Source: an uncultured Clostridium sp.
Lineage (GTDB): Bacteria > Bacillota > Clostridia > Oscillospirales > Acutalibacteraceae
NCBI GenBank assembly: GCA_934717555.1
Contig: CAKUYY010000019.1
Location: forward strand, 1-23,542
Reading direction: 5' to 3'
DNA: 23,542 nt
In this document: positions 1 through 6,531 of the stretch, piece by piece
How positions within the stretch are numbered: position 1 is the first letter of the stretch
Layout: each line of letters begins with the position of its first letter
Notes under the pieces: generated by a model
What the model was told of the DNA's origin: nothing
The model's database searches: none
Seen by the model: only the letters and a program-made list of their open reading frames with translations
Translations under genes and position numbers: made by a program

Positions 1-190
1 TGATTTCATTCAACAAAATAAAATCTTGTGATATTGTTTCAAGAAGATTTTCTAAAGGAAAATAAGAATTAGGCCTGCAGAAAAACTGCACAAAGCAGAG
101 GAGAAATTTTTTGCCCGTGATCTGGAGTGTGGCATACCTAGAAATAAATATTTTAGCGTTTCTTGAAAAGAAGCTTGGAGGACAATACTT
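1..190. other. AT-rich intergenic margin, no supported gene
   Basis: No convincing coding sequence is visible here. Two + strand frames are open from the left edge (stops near base 31 and base 65), so the tail of an upstream gene could lie here, but neither short peptide is recognisable. The stretch is clearly more AT-rich than the rest of the window. It contains small overlapping inverted repeats: TGCAG/CTGCA around 76-90, which shares bases with CTGC/GCAG around 86-98, and TTCTT/AAGAA just before the ribosome binding site of the next ORF. I see no clear sigma-A promoter. Confidence 0.4.
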
Positions 191-367
191 ATGAAAAAGA
201 ACTGGCTGATAAGTTTAGGAATTCTTATCTATATAGTTTTATCTGGGATTGATAGATTCATTTTTAAGGTTCCTAATTATTTATATATTCCAATAGCAAT
301 AATCGGCATTACCATAATAATAGCTGGTTTTAGAAAAGATAAAAAAACAACTCAAACAAGAAAATAA
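191..367 (+). CDS. small predicted membrane protein, unknown function
   Basis: This is a 58-codon ORF too short for most gene callers. It begins with ATG eight bases after a strong GGAGGA ribosome binding site at 177-182. The predicted protein starts MKKNWLISLG and has two hydrophobic stretches (about residues 5-20 and 30-47) separated by a short polar segment, then a basic tail rich in Lys, Thr and Arg. That is the form of a two-helix inner-membrane mini-protein. A hairpin with a T-run follows directly, so the ORF has its own 3' end. Codon use is strongly AT-biased, unlike the neighbouring genes. I do not recognise the family. The binding site, hydrophobic pattern and terminator make it likely to be a real gene, but no function can be given. 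Confidence 0.6.
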   Translation: MKKNWLISLGILIYIVLSGIDRFIFKVPNYLYIPIAIIGITIIIAGFRKDKKTTQTRK

Positions 368-369
368 AA

Positions 370-405
370 GGGACCCTGTTTTTTGCAAAAACAAGGACCC
401 TTTTT
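370..405 (+). terminator. Rho-independent terminator after the small membrane ORF
   Basis: A long imperfect stem pairs 370-383 with 387-400 (GGGACCCTGTTTTT with AAAAACAAGGACCC, two mismatches) around a three-base loop, and TTTTT follows at 401-405. It lies three bases after the stop of the ORF ending at 367. A-runs on its left side mean it could also work in the - direction. Confidence 0.7.
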
Positions 406-415
406 CCGGACAAAC

Positions 416-442
416 AAAAAGGGACCGAATTTTTTCGGTCCC
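416..442 (-). terminator. Rho-independent terminator of rpmB
   Basis: A perfect 8-bp stem GGGACCGA (421-428) / TCGGTCCC (435-442) encloses a six-base loop. Read on the - strand it is followed by TTTTT (416-420 complemented). It lies about 25 bases past the rpmB stop codon and is the expected end of that transcript. Confidence 0.8.
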
Positions 443-467
443 TCTCAGTTTCAAGCTCTATCGTTCA

Positions 468-656
468 TCAAACGGCGCGGTTAACCTTGCCGGAACGCAA
501 GCAACGAGTGCAGGCATAAATACGCTTCGGGGTACCATTTACCACTGCCTTAACACGCTTAATATTGGGTTTCCAAGTCCGGTTAGAACGTCTGTGAGAG
601 TGAGAAACTTTGATACCAAAAGAGATATCCTTACCACATACATCACACTTTGCCAT
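468..656 (-). CDS. rpmB: 50S ribosomal protein L28
   Basis: The 62-residue protein is a full-length bL28, a structural component of the large ribosomal subunit. It opens MAKCDVCGKD and carries the family core SHSHRRSNRTWKPN (residues 18-31). Cysteine pairs at C4/C7 and C49/C52 form the zinc-ribbon version of L28; the family also has zinc-free forms, and cells that carry both types usually switch between them in zinc limitation. An ideal AAGGAGGTG ribosome binding site (complement of 664-672) precedes the ATG. The gene is monocistronic, with its own promoter upstream and terminator downstream, and is divergent from the M50 protease unit. Confidence 0.97.
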   Translation of the reverse strand: MAKCDVCGKDISFGIKVSHSHRRSNRTWKPNIKRVKAVVNGTPKRIYACTRCLRSGKVNRAV

Positions 657-696
657 GAATCCGCACCTCCTTCAGCGCTCATAATATAACGTACTA

Positions 697-725
697 ATAG
701 TAGCAGATTTATGCAATAAATGCAA
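697..725 (-). promoter_or_regulatory. sigma-A-type promoter of rpmB
   Basis: On the - strand, TTGCAT (complement of 720-725) and TACTAT (complement of 697-702) are separated by exactly 17 bases. The pair lies about 40 bases upstream of the rpmB start codon. Confidence 0.65.
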
Positions 726-779
726 GCATTTTTTATCGGTAGATGAAAATATCCTCTTTTTTTGTTGGAAAAGGGTGGT

Positions 780-800
780 CCCCTTGTAATTTTTAAGGGG
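780..800. repeat. inverted repeat over the -35 box
   Basis: CCCCTT and AAGGGG form a perfect 6-bp inverted repeat with a nine-base AT-rich centre. The left arm overlaps the -35 hexamer and the right arm falls in the spacer of the promoter at 784-812. This is where a repressor operator would be expected, but no regulator can be named. Confidence 0.4.
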
Positions 801-812
801 AAGCTTTATAAT
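784..812 (+). promoter_or_regulatory. sigma-A-type promoter of the M50 protease-scpAB unit
   Basis: TTGTAA (784-789) and a perfect TATAAT (807-812) are separated by 17 bases, about 33 bases before the first start codon. The -35 box lies inside an inverted repeat, CCCCTT (780-785) / AAGGGG (795-800). Confidence 0.75.
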
Positions 813-845
813 AGAAATCAATTGTAAAAGGAGTGATTTGTTTTC

Positions 846-1541
846 ATGCTGTATAGCGTCTTGCAGTCTCTGATCCGGGGCGGTTCTGTGAACTTCTCCA
901 GCCTTCTCGCAACGATTTTAGCATCTTTGGTTGTCATTTTTCTGATTTTACCTTTACATGAATTGGCCCACGGTTGGGTGGCCTATCGATTAGGCGACCG
1001 TACGGCGAAATACAGCGGGCGTTTAACCCTCAATCCCTTGGCGCATTTGGACCCGATGGGAGCCCTCAGCCTCCTGTTATTTGGGATAGGCTGGGCAAAG
1101 CCGGTCCCTGTAGATTCCCGTAATTTTAAAAATCCCAAAACTGGTATGGCTGTAACGGCCGCTGCCGGTCCTCTTTCCAACCTGTTGGCGGCGCTGGTGG
1201 GAGCTGTTTTGTGGTATGCTGCTAATCTGGGATTTGGATTCCCTAGAGAGGGGTTTGGCGCCCTGATCATCCAATTTTTAGCATATTATATTACCATTAA
1301 TATCAGCTTAGCGATTTTTAATTTGATTCCGATCCCTCCATTCGACGGGTTCCGCATTGTATCCATGTTTTTAAGCAACCGTTTCCTATATAAAATCAGC
1401 CAGTATGAGCGTTATGGAATGTTTCTGGTATTTTTATTGCTGCTCACAGGGGTGCTGGATACGCCCCTCAGTGTCTGCAATTCTTTTGTTACCCGTGGGA
1501 TCCTGTGGCTGGCGGGATTGCCCTTCCAGCCTTTTCTGTAA
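846..1541 (+). CDS. M50 family membrane zinc metalloprotease (site-2 protease-like)
   Basis: The 231-residue protein is an integral membrane protease of the M50B/site-2 protease group, which cut substrates within or near the membrane. The zinc motif HELAH is at residues 38-42 in the first hydrophobic helix, and the second conserved motif, NLIPIPPFDG (159-168), supplies the Asp ligand. At least four more hydrophobic segments follow. No PDZ domain or long N-terminal extension is visible, so it is the compact form common in Firmicutes (YwhC-like) rather than RasP/RseP. The AAAAGGAG ribosome binding site is about 12 bases before the ATG. It is the first gene of the unit with scpA and scpB. Its substrate is unknown. 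It is not SpoIVFB-like in gene context, although sporulation genes lie downstream. Confidence 0.85.
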   Translation: MLYSVLQSLIRGGSVNFSSLLATILASLVVIFLILPLHELAHGWVAYRLGDRTAKYSGRLTLNPLAHLDPMGALSLLLFGIGWAKPVPVDSRNFKNPKTGMAVTAAAGPLSNLLAALVGAVLWYAANLGFGFPREGFGALIIQFLAYYITINISLAIFNLIPIPPFDGFRIVSMFLSNRFLYKISQYERYGMFLVFLLLLTGVLDTPLSVCNSFVTRGILWLAGLPFQPFL

Positions 1542-1569
1542 AAATCTTTGACGAGTAATTGGGAGATAT

Positions 1570-2310
1570 ATGGAAAAGATATCCTATAAGCTGCCTTCTT
1601 TTGAAGGACCGCTTGATTTGCTTCTTTATCTGATATCCAAGAATAAGCTGAATATTTACGATATCCAGATTTCCACATTGCTGGATCAATACATGGAACA
1701 CATCAAAGCTATGCAGGAGCAGGATATGGATGTGGCCAGTGAGTTTCTGGAAATGGCAGCCCGCCTGGTGCAGATAAAAACAGCCTCCTTGCTTCCCAAA
1801 CACCAGGAAGCGGAGGAATTGAAAGAGGATTTGACCGGCCAGCTGCTGGAATACCAGGAATGTAAACGTGTTGCTCAAATGATGGCGCAGGAAATGCATT
1901 TTGATATCTTTACCAGGGAACCTTTGGAACTGGAGTGGGACATGACCTATCAGCGCCGGCATCATCCTCAGGAGTTGATAGAGGGGTACTTGAGTGCTGC
2001 GGGTAGGGGAAAACGAAAACTTCCTCCACCGCCGGAAGCATTTTCAGCGTTGGTTACCCGCCGGGTGGTTTCCGTGGCCTCCCGAATCATACACGTTTTG
2101 CGTTCCCTTTGGAAAAAAGAAGAAGTTCCCTTTGACAGCCTATTTGAGTATAGTGAGGAAAAGTCAGAGCTGGTGGCTACCTTTTTAGCGGTTTTGGAAC
2201 TGGTAAAAGGAAAAAGGGTGCGCATTGAACAGCAGTGTGGGGAAACAAGGGTAAAATTAATAAACGGCGGTGGAAAACATTGGAAATCAAACAACTTCAA
2301 GCGGCCATAG
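1570..2310 (+). CDS. scpA: segregation and condensation protein A
   Basis: The 246-residue protein is ScpA, the kleisin that bridges the SMC heads and binds ScpB in the bacterial condensin complex needed for chromosome compaction and segregation. The N-terminal signature FEGPLDLLLYLISKNKLNIY (residues 11-30) is diagnostic. A helical middle region and a C-terminal winged-helix segment (about 170-235), which contacts the SMC head, follow. The start has a GGGAG ribosome binding site at 1561-1565. The end overlaps scpB by 31 bases, so the two are probably translationally coupled, as in most Firmicutes. The smc gene is not in the window. Confidence 0.96.
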   Translation: MEKISYKLPSFEGPLDLLLYLISKNKLNIYDIQISTLLDQYMEHIKAMQEQDMDVASEFLEMAARLVQIKTASLLPKHQEAEELKEDLTGQLLEYQECKRVAQMMAQEMHFDIFTREPLELEWDMTYQRRHHPQELIEGYLSAAGRGKRKLPPPPEAFSALVTRRVVSVASRIIHVLRSLWKKEEVPFDSLFEYSEEKSELVATFLAVLELVKGKRVRIEQQCGETRVKLINGGGKHWKSNNFKRP

Positions 2311-2831
2311 AGGCGATGCTTTTTGCCAGCGGCGAACCGGTAGCTGTGGATAAATTAGCGGATGCGCTGGATATGGATAAAGCCACAACAGAGAAGTTAG
2401 CAGATAATCTAATGGAGCACTTTGAACAGGAGGAAAGAGGGGTGTGTATCCTAAAACTGGAGGATACATACCAGATGTGTTCAAAGCCTCAGTATGGGGA
2501 GCCGATCAGGAAACTGATGGATATCCATAGGAATATACCGCTTTCTCCAGCCGCTATGGAAGTATTGGCCATTGTGGCGTATAATCAGCCTGTCACCAAA
2601 TCTTTTGTGGAGCAAATCCGGGGAGTGGACTGCTCGGGAGTTCTGAGCAGTTTAATGACCAAAGGGCTACTGGAGGAAAAAGGAAGGCTGGAGCTTCCCG
2701 GAAGGCCGTTGCTTTATGGCACAACTTCCAATTTTTTGAGGTGTTTTGGCATTGCTTCCCTGGACGATCTCCCTCCGTTGCCAGAAAAGGAATCCATAGG
2801 TACCGGCGCGGATGACCTTCCAGAAGAATAA
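2280..2831 (+). CDS. scpB: segregation and condensation protein B
   Basis: ScpB dimers bind the central part of ScpA in the SMC complex. The 183-residue protein begins (M)EIKQLQAAIEAMLFASGEP, the usual ScpB N-terminus, from a TTG codon at 2280 that follows a GGCGGTGG binding site. An in-frame ATG at 2235 would add 15 residues with no family resemblance, has no ribosome binding site and would overlap scpA by 76 bases, so I prefer TTG. Two winged-helix domains are expected (about 1-80 and 85-165). The second contains LSPAAMEVLAIVAYNQPVT (about 95-113) and the GRPLLYGTT motif, both typical of the family. The acidic, proline-rich C-terminus is short. It directly follows scpA and precedes the DUF2953 gene by 26 bases. 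Confidence 0.94.
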   Translation: MEIKQLQAAIEAMLFASGEPVAVDKLADALDMDKATTEKLADNLMEHFEQEERGVCILKLEDTYQMCSKPQYGEPIRKLMDIHRNIPLSPAAMEVLAIVAYNQPVTKSFVEQIRGVDCSGVLSSLMTKGLLEEKGRLELPGRPLLYGTTSNFLRCFGIASLDDLPPLPEKESIGTGADDLPEE

Positions 2832-2857
2832 GATATCACAGATAGGGGGACGGACAG

Positions 2858-3490
2858 ATGATAGGCTGGGTTGTTGCATTGGTAGTTGCTATCATTCTTT
2901 CGTTGCTGCTCCTCAGCCCTGTCTGTTTGTCGGTTTTTTATGAAGAAAAGTGGAAGGTGGAGGCCCGTTATCTTTTTATAAAGTATCCACTTTATCCTCC
3001 AAGGCCTCCCAAAAAGAAAAAAAAGGACAAAAAACAGGGGTCTGCTCCAGAAAAACAAGAACCAGAGGAAAAATCTTCTCCTTGGCGGGATATACTAAAG
3101 GAAAAGGGAATCAAAGGACTGTTGTCTTTCTTGAGGCAACTGGCAAATGCGGTGACAGGAGGAGCCAAAAAGCTGTTTCAGCATTTGGTCATTCAAAAGT
3201 GCTTTCTTCATGTGACTGTAGGAGGAGAAGATGCGGCCCAAACGGCTATGGAATATGGATATTTATGCGCAGCCGTTTATCCGGCGACTGGTGCGGTGAT
3301 AGCCAATACCAAATGTAAACGTCACGATGTCCAGGTGCTGTGCGACTTTGACAGTCAGGAGACAAATTTCCGTTTTTACGGCAAGTGCTCTATTAAAGTG
3401 CTATTTTTATTAGTGGCCGTCTGGACAGCTGCTTACCGTTTTTTGAAATCCCAAATAAAAGAAAAATTACAAGTACAACAATCAGAATAG
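2858..3490 (+). CDS. DUF2953 domain membrane protein (YtfI-like)
   Basis: The 210-residue protein has an N-terminal membrane helix (about residues 3-24), then a strongly basic and proline-rich stretch with five consecutive lysines near residue 52, and a second hydrophobic segment near the C-terminus (about 180-193). This matches the DUF2953 family (YtfI in Bacillus), which usually sits immediately upstream of ytfJ, as it does here with only 12 bases between the stop and the ytfJ start. The biochemical role is not established; the pairing with a GerW family protein suggests a sporulation or spore-envelope function. The start ATG follows an AGGGGG site at 2844-2849. Assignment rests on topology, composition and neighbourhood more than on sharp motifs. 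Confidence 0.8.
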   Translation: MIGWVVALVVAIILSLLLLSPVCLSVFYEEKWKVEARYLFIKYPLYPPRPPKKKKKDKKQGSAPEKQEPEEKSSPWRDILKEKGIKGLLSFLRQLANAVTGGAKKLFQHLVIQKCFLHVTVGGEDAAQTAMEYGYLCAAVYPATGAVIANTKCKRHDVQVLCDFDSQETNFRFYGKCSIKVLFLLVAVWTAAYRFLKSQIKEKLQVQQSE

Positions 3491-3502
3491 GCGGTGTTAT
3501 GT

Positions 3503-3952
3503 ATGAGCGATCATCCTATTGAAGGCATGATGAGCAACACAATGGACAAAATTAAACAGATGGTGGATGTCAATACAATCATCGGGGACCCTATCACATG
3601 TCCTGACGGGACAATGATTATTCCGGTTTCCAAGGTAACCTATGGATTTGCTGCCGGAGGGTCAGACTTTCCTACCAAAAACGCCAACCAAAAAGATTTA
3701 TTTGGTGGAGGAAGCGGAGCCGGTATCACCATTTCTCCAGTGGCATTTTTGTCTGTGAGCAATGGGGATGTCAAATTATTACAGGTGGAGCCTTTCCAGA
3801 ATTCTACAGATCGTGTGATTGGAATGGTTCCGGAAGTGGTGGATAAAATCAGTGCCCTGTTTAAAAAATCGGAAGGAAGATCTTCCCGTAAATTAAAAAA
3901 AGAGGGGGATTCCTCAGTAGAAGAGGTGGCTTTGGAAGATCCTGTCATTTAA
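3503..3952 (+). CDS. ytfJ: GerW family sporulation protein YtfJ
   Basis: The 149-residue protein belongs to the YtfJ/GerW family of small soluble proteins made during sporulation; in Bacillus and Streptomyces members affect spore germination or maturation. The N-terminus MSDHPIEGMM, the block VDVNTIIGDPITCPDGTMII and the glycine-rich YGFAAGGSDFP are the conserved core. The C-terminal 30 residues are charged and variable. A GTG lies nine bases upstream in frame, but GGCGGTG at 3490-3496 is correctly spaced for the ATG at 3503, and the family normally begins close to DHPI. It follows the DUF2953 gene with almost no gap and precedes a D-Ala-D-Ala carboxypeptidase gene. Confidence 0.93.
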   Translation: MSDHPIEGMMSNTMDKIKQMVDVNTIIGDPITCPDGTMIIPVSKVTYGFAAGGSDFPTKNANQKDLFGGGSGAGITISPVAFLSVSNGDVKLLQVEPFQNSTDRVIGMVPEVVDKISALFKKSEGRSSRKLKKEGDSSVEEVALEDPVI

Positions 3953-4031
3953 TCTCTAGGGAAACTGAGAGAGGATAGGACTATTTTACTAAAACCTGCG
4001 CATATATTAACATGGGCAGGTGATGGATGGA

Positions 4032-5171
4032 ATGAAATGGAAAAGAATAGCAGTGGGATTTCTGATCTGTATTTTGATGATAAGTTATCCCACGCAATTG
4101 GCGTATGCACAGGGACCTGGTGTATCTGCCAAGGCTGCAATAGTCTATTGTGCCGACAATGGGAAGGTTCTCTTTGCAAAAAATGAGGCAGAGAAGCTTT
4201 CTATGGCCAGCACTACCAAAATTATGACAGCTATGCTTACGCTGGAAGCCGCCCAGGCGGATAACCGGGAAGTGACCATCACCCAAGAAATGGTGGCGGT
4301 AGAAGGATCTTCCATGGGATTGAAACCCGGGAATGTTGTCACATTGGAAACTCTGGCAAGGGGAATGTTGTTGTCTTCTGGAAATGATGCGGCCAATGCG
4401 GCTGCTTTGACATTGGCTGGTTCCCAGGAAGAGTTTGCCGCTATGATGAATGAAAAGGCGGCTCAGATTGGAATGACAAATACCCATTTTGTCACTCCTT
4501 CCGGGCTGGATGATGACGACCACTATACGACAGCTTATGATATGGCGCTATTAGCAGCCTACGCCATGGAGTTTCCCATCTTTCAAGAGATAGCATCCCA
4601 ACGAAGTATGCAGGTAGAATTTATCAATCCCCCTATGAAAGTTACCTTGAGTAATCACAACCGGTTGCTCAGTATGTATGAGGGATGCATAGGTGTCAAG
4701 ACCGGATTTACAAAAAAATCCGGCCGTTGCCTGGTATCCTGTGCGGAAAGGGACGGGGTCCGCCTGATTGCGGTTACCCTCAATGCGCCGGATGATTGGA
4801 ACGACCATCAAAATATGCTCAACTATGGATTTTCACAGGTGAAATCGGTTACTTTAGATAATACCATGGAAACCCTGTCCCTGCCTTTGGTGGGAGGAGT
4901 TTCCCAAGAAGTAGCGGTCAGCGGAAGTACTGTAGAAAAAGTTACTGTGGGGATCCATGATGTGGATCGCATTCAAAAGGTGATTGAGCTTCCCAGGTTT
5001 GCTTATGCTCCAGTACGAGATGGGCAGCTGGTGGGAAAAGTACGGTACTTGTTGGATGGAGAGGAGATAGCTTCTTCCGGCCTGATGGTACAACAGGATG
5101 TGGAGGCTCTTCCTCACAATCCTTCCTTATGGGAAAAGATCAAGGATTTCTTCTGGGGGTTGTTTCATTAA
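4032..5171 (+). CDS. dacF: serine-type D-alanyl-D-alanine carboxypeptidase (DacF-like)
   Basis: This penicillin-binding protein trims the terminal D-alanine of peptidoglycan stem peptides outside the membrane. The 379 residues start with a signal peptide likely cut after AYA (residue 26). The peptidase S11 catalytic motifs follow in order: SxxK as STTK (60-63), SGN (116-118) and KTG (223-225). A C-terminal beta-rich domain (about 245-350) and an amphipathic last segment ending LWEKIKDFFWGLFH fit the usual membrane anchor of this class. GTG and ATG codons at 4020 and 4023 are possible starts, but AGGTGAT at 4018-4024 is best spaced for the ATG at 4032. Position after ytfJ points to a sporulation-linked DacF-type enzyme rather than vegetative DacA; this is inferred from context. 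Confidence 0.92.
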   Translation: MKWKRIAVGFLICILMISYPTQLAYAQGPGVSAKAAIVYCADNGKVLFAKNEAEKLSMASTTKIMTAMLTLEAAQADNREVTITQEMVAVEGSSMGLKPGNVVTLETLARGMLLSSGNDAANAAALTLAGSQEEFAAMMNEKAAQIGMTNTHFVTPSGLDDDDHYTTAYDMALLAAYAMEFPIFQEIASQRSMQVEFINPPMKVTLSNHNRLLSMYEGCIGVKTGFTKKSGRCLVSCAERDGVRLIAVTLNAPDDWNDHQNMLNYGFSQVKSVTLDNTMETLSLPLVGGVSQEVAVSGSTVEKVTVGIHDVDRIQKVIELPRFAYAPVRDGQLVGKVRYLLDGEEIASSGLMVQQDVEALPHNPSLWEKIKDFFWGLFH

Positions 5172-5182
5172 AGGATAACAGG

Positions 5183-5216
5183 AAAAGCCGGCGAGGGATC
5201 GTCTCCGCCGGCTTTT
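5183..5216 (+). terminator. Rho-independent terminator after dacF
   Basis: A perfect 11-bp stem AAAAGCCGGCG (5183-5193) / CGCCGGCTTTT (5206-5216) has a 12-base loop and ends in four T residues. It lies 11 bases after the dacF stop and separates the scpAB-dacF unit from rluB. The short T-tract suggests partial termination. No clear promoter is visible between it and rluB, so some read-through is plausible. Confidence 0.7.
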
Positions 5217-5262
5217 GGTGCGAAAGATTAGGAAAGAAAAAAGCTGCCTTTCTGGGTGGAAC

Positions 5263-5268
5263 GGAGGA
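5263..5268 (+). promoter_or_regulatory. ribosome binding site deciding the rluB start
   Basis: GGAGGA lies five bases before TTG at 5274. It also lies inside the alternative reading frame beginning with GTG at 5256, for which no comparable site exists, so it favours TTG as the true start. Confidence 0.65.
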
Positions 5269-5273
5269 ATAGA

Positions 5274-6026
5274 TTGAGTCAGGAACAGAAAATCAGATTA
5301 CAAAAAATATTGGCTGACCGTGGGGTTGCTTCCCGCCGGAAAGCAGAGGAATTGATCGCCCGCAAGCAGGTGAAGGTAAACGGCAGGATTGCGCAGATAG
5401 GAGATAAAGCTGATCCAAGACGGGATCATATTACTGTTTTAGGGGAAAGATTGGAGACAGCCAGCAAGCAGAAATATTATTATATTCTGTTACATAAGCC
5501 CCGGGGTTATGTTTCTACCATGAGCGATGAACGGGGACGTAAATGTGTGGCGGAGTTGGTGCAGGACGTGCCCGCGCGGGTGTACCCTGTGGGAAGGTTG
5601 GATCGGGAATCCGAGGGATTGCTGCTGATGACCAATGACGGGAATTTCGCCAACACCATTTCCCATCCGTCCCGCCATGTCCCTAAAACATATCGGGTAA
5701 CGGTGCGCCCTTCTATTACAGAAGAGCAATTGGTGCAATTTGAAATAGGAATGGAGATTGACGGAAAAAAAACAGCTCCCGCTGATGTCAAGGTCATATC
5801 TCAGGAACCCAACCGGGTCGTATTGGAAATTGTGCTCCATGAAGGAAGAAACCGCCAGATCCGCAAAATGTGCGAACAGCTGGGGCTGGAAGTAGCTCGT
5901 TTGCGTAGGATCGCCATCGGGCCGGTCAAGCTGGGAATGGTCCAGCAGGGCCAGTGGAGGGAATTGACAAATGAGGAAGTCAAACGACTGACGGTCAGTG
6001 CCAAACCGGCGGCAAGGAGGAAATGA
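5274..6026 (+). CDS. rluB: rRNA pseudouridine synthase, RluB/RsuA family
   Basis: This enzyme isomerises a uridine in ribosomal RNA to pseudouridine; RluB acts on 23S rRNA helix 89 and RsuA on 16S. The 250-residue protein has an N-terminal S4 RNA-binding domain (about residues 7-55, with VASRRKAEELI and VKVNG), then the catalytic domain with HKPRGYVST (74-82) and the GRLDRESEGLLL motif, whose Asp110 is the catalytic residue. The later HEGRNRQIRKMCE block is the family's RNA-contacting motif. RluB is more likely than RsuA because the protein shares the Bacillus RluB-like length and KPRGYVST motif, but substrate position cannot be proven here. Its stop overlaps the next start (ATGA). Confidence 0.92.
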   Translation: MSQEQKIRLQKILADRGVASRRKAEELIARKQVKVNGRIAQIGDKADPRRDHITVLGERLETASKQKYYYILLHKPRGYVSTMSDERGRKCVAELVQDVPARVYPVGRLDRESEGLLLMTNDGNFANTISHPSRHVPKTYRVTVRPSITEEQLVQFEIGMEIDGKKTAPADVKVISQEPNRVVLEIVLHEGRNRQIRKMCEQLGLEVARLRRIAIGPVKLGMVQQGQWRELTNEEVKRLTVSAKPAARRK

Positions 6027-6433
6027 CAAAAATGTTTACCATATTACCAGAGAAAGAAAAAGCTTTCAGCGGCCCAATCTTGGAGCGCTGCGGAGCCGAT
6101 GGAAAGGAACCCGCAGTGCTGGTTGCTCGATGTGGAGAAGAGATGCTGGGATATGTAGCTTTGGATCTTTGGAATGGACAAGTTCGTATTTTAGAATTTA
6201 CACTATATGGAAAAGAATTGGAGAAACTCTCAGGAGAGGATAAGGATTTGGCGGATTCCATGGTAAAAGCGGCGGCTTCTTACGGAATGAACCGGCAAAT
6301 CTTTCAAGCGATATGCGGGCAAAAATCTTTATTTCCCATTTTAAAGGGATTTGGTTTTGAACAAATTGACGATAAAATGAGAATTGATTTTAGCAGATTG
6401 CTTCGTAAGTGTAAAAATTGTCCATCTTTTTAG
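6023..6433 (+). CDS. hypothetical protein, possible GNAT-fold protein
   Basis: I do not firmly recognise this 136-residue protein. It starts with ATG overlapping the rluB stop and has a strong AAGGAGG site just upstream, so it is a genuine coupled gene. The order of elements is reminiscent of the acetyltransferase (GNAT) fold: LVARCGEEMLGYVALDLW (about residues 33-50) like strands 2-4, then an acidic stretch, a helix around DLADSMVKAAASYGM, and a C-terminal segment with LFPILKGFGFEQID, which resembles the GNAT motif where the chain ends in GF. However, the usual Q/RxxGxG/A acetyl-CoA pyrophosphate loop is not visible, so it may be a degenerate or non-catalytic relative. The C-terminus carries a small CxxC (CKNC). 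Confidence 0.6.
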   Translation: MTKMFTILPEKEKAFSGPILERCGADGKEPAVLVARCGEEMLGYVALDLWNGQVRILEFTLYGKELEKLSGEDKDLADSMVKAAASYGMNRQIFQAICGQKSLFPILKGFGFEQIDDKMRIDFSRLLRKCKNCPSF

Positions 6434-6441
6434 CAGAATAC

Positions 6442-6470
6442 TTGTTATTTCATTAAAAATATACTATAAT
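6442..6470 (+). promoter_or_regulatory. sigma-A-type promoter of the carboxyltransferase unit
   Basis: TTGTTA (6442-6447) and a perfect TATAAT (6465-6470) are separated by 17 bases. The pair lies just after the stop of the preceding gene and leaves a leader of about 55 bases before the carboxyltransferase start. Confidence 0.75.
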
Positions 6471-6531
6471 AATTTTTGATTTTGCTATTTCAAATTATCC
6501 TAATGAGTAGCAGAGGAATGGAGGAACAAAG

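Noticed and set aside
76..98. Overlapping hairpins TGCAG/CTGCA and CTGC/GCAG as a possible attenuator or riboswitch
   Set aside because: The stems are only 4-5 bp, no T-run follows and no known riboswitch core could be recognised.
2235..2279. Upstream ATG as the start of scpB
   Set aside because: It would overlap scpA by 76 bases, lacks a ribosome binding site and adds residues that do not fit the ScpB family N-terminus.
3981..4523. 180-codon - strand frame opposite dacF
   Set aside because: It overlaps the signal peptide and active-site motifs of dacF and has no recognisable domain; interpreted as a shadow frame.
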